Positions 5,766-6,249 of a stretch of 6,249 nt of DNA are shown piece after piece (position 1 is the stretch's first letter; each line of letters opens with the position of its first letter). The notes under the pieces were generated by a model that was not told the origin of the DNA, did not search any database, and saw only the letters and a list, made by a program, of their open reading frames with translations. The stretch comes from Acidobacteriaceae bacterium (GTDB taxonomy: Bacteria; Acidobacteriota; Terriglobia; Terriglobales; Acidobacteriaceae). The position numbers and the translations under genes were made by a program. The DNA lies in assembly GCA_003165095.1 (NCBI GenBank), contig PLSH01000103.1, positions 305 through 6,553 of the forward strand, written 5' to 3'.

Positions 5766-5788
5766 CCGGAATCATGCCTCTATTCCGG
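5766..5788. repeat. Perfect 7-bp inverted repeat in the leader of the WxxGxW gene
   Basis: CCGGAAT (5766-5772) and ATTCCGG (5782-5788) are separated by nine bases. The repeat lies about 38 bases before the GTG start of the WxxGxW gene. It could be an operator or a leader hairpin. No T run follows it, so it is not an intrinsic terminator. Its role is unproven. Confidence 0.5.
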
Positions 5789-5837
5789 ATTGCTGTTGAT
5801 ATGAACGCGCCCCTGCGCGAATAGTTGCCTTCAATCC

Positions 5838-5870
5838 AAAAAAACGCGAGCAAATGGTTTGTCTCTCGCG
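5838..5870 (-). terminator. Probable intrinsic terminator of murA
   Basis: Read on the minus strand, CGCGAG (5870-5865) pairs with CTCGCG (5850-5845) across a 14-base loop and is followed directly by seven T (5844-5838). It lies about 60 bases after the murA stop. The stem is short and the loop large, so it is weaker than the terminator at 5388-5423, but the GC-rich stem plus T run is the expected form. Confidence 0.6.
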
Positions 5871-5931
5871 CTCTCATCGGCGCTGCGTTCTCGCCGGCGA
5901 TAAATGCCTCGTGAATTTCGTCGGCGAATCT

Positions 5932-6249
<318 letters not shown>

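Noticed and set aside
5806..5819. CGCGC-CCCT-GCGCG mini hairpin
   Set aside because: A five-base GC-only stem is frequent in GC-rich DNA and has no following T tract or clear placement.
5377..5824. Two plus-strand frames downstream of mrp
   Set aside because: They run through the terminator hairpin and antisense to the WxxGxW gene, which has a signal peptide and repeat motif. The translations are low-complexity.

Overview
The window reads as ordinary, GC-rich chromosome from a Gram-negative bacterium. The best guess is an acidobacterium (class Terriglobia or a relative). This rests on the C-terminal style of the TonB-dependent receptor, the small periplasmic WxxGxW-repeat protein, codon use, and intergenic degenerate heptamer repeats. 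The taxonomic call is inference and was not tested by any search. I see no prophage, insertion sequence, CRISPR array, tRNA or rRNA.

Left to right: the 3' end of an outer-membrane TonB-dependent receptor (+, 1-444) runs into a minus-strand block. That block, in transcription order, is a short TPR protein (3877-3446), a GT2 glycosyltransferase with two C-terminal membrane helices (3338-2334), a quinone oxidoreductase (2205-1222) and a class III sirtuin deacylase (1189-470). The oxidoreductase and sirtuin are close enough to share a transcript. A divergent pair of plus-strand genes follows, which probably share a transcript: a hot-dog acyl-CoA thioesterase (3944-4486) and a short Mrp/ApbC-type Fe-S carrier ATPase (4539-5369). 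A 16-bp-stem terminator at 5388-5423, able to act in both directions, separates this pair from a convergent secreted WxxGxW-repeat protein (5728-5438, minus). The window ends in the C-terminal quarter of murA (minus, 5932-6249, cut by the window edge), with its own probable terminator at 5838-5870.

The gene functions are mostly housekeeping: nutrient uptake at the outer membrane, NAD-dependent protein deacylation, quinone reduction, lipid-linked sugar transfer, acyl-CoA hydrolysis, Fe-S assembly and peptidoglycan precursor synthesis. They do not form one pathway, and I found no convincing new multi-gene system. The most unusual signal is non-coding. Two arrays of degenerate 7-bp tandem repeats begin 1-2 nt after the stop codons of two neighbouring minus-strand genes, with the same first and last units. 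One array appears to supply the ribosome binding site of the next gene.

All intergenic gaps are shorter than 300 bases. The largest lies between the WxxGxW gene and murA (5729-5931) and holds a terminator and an inverted repeat in the leader of the small gene.
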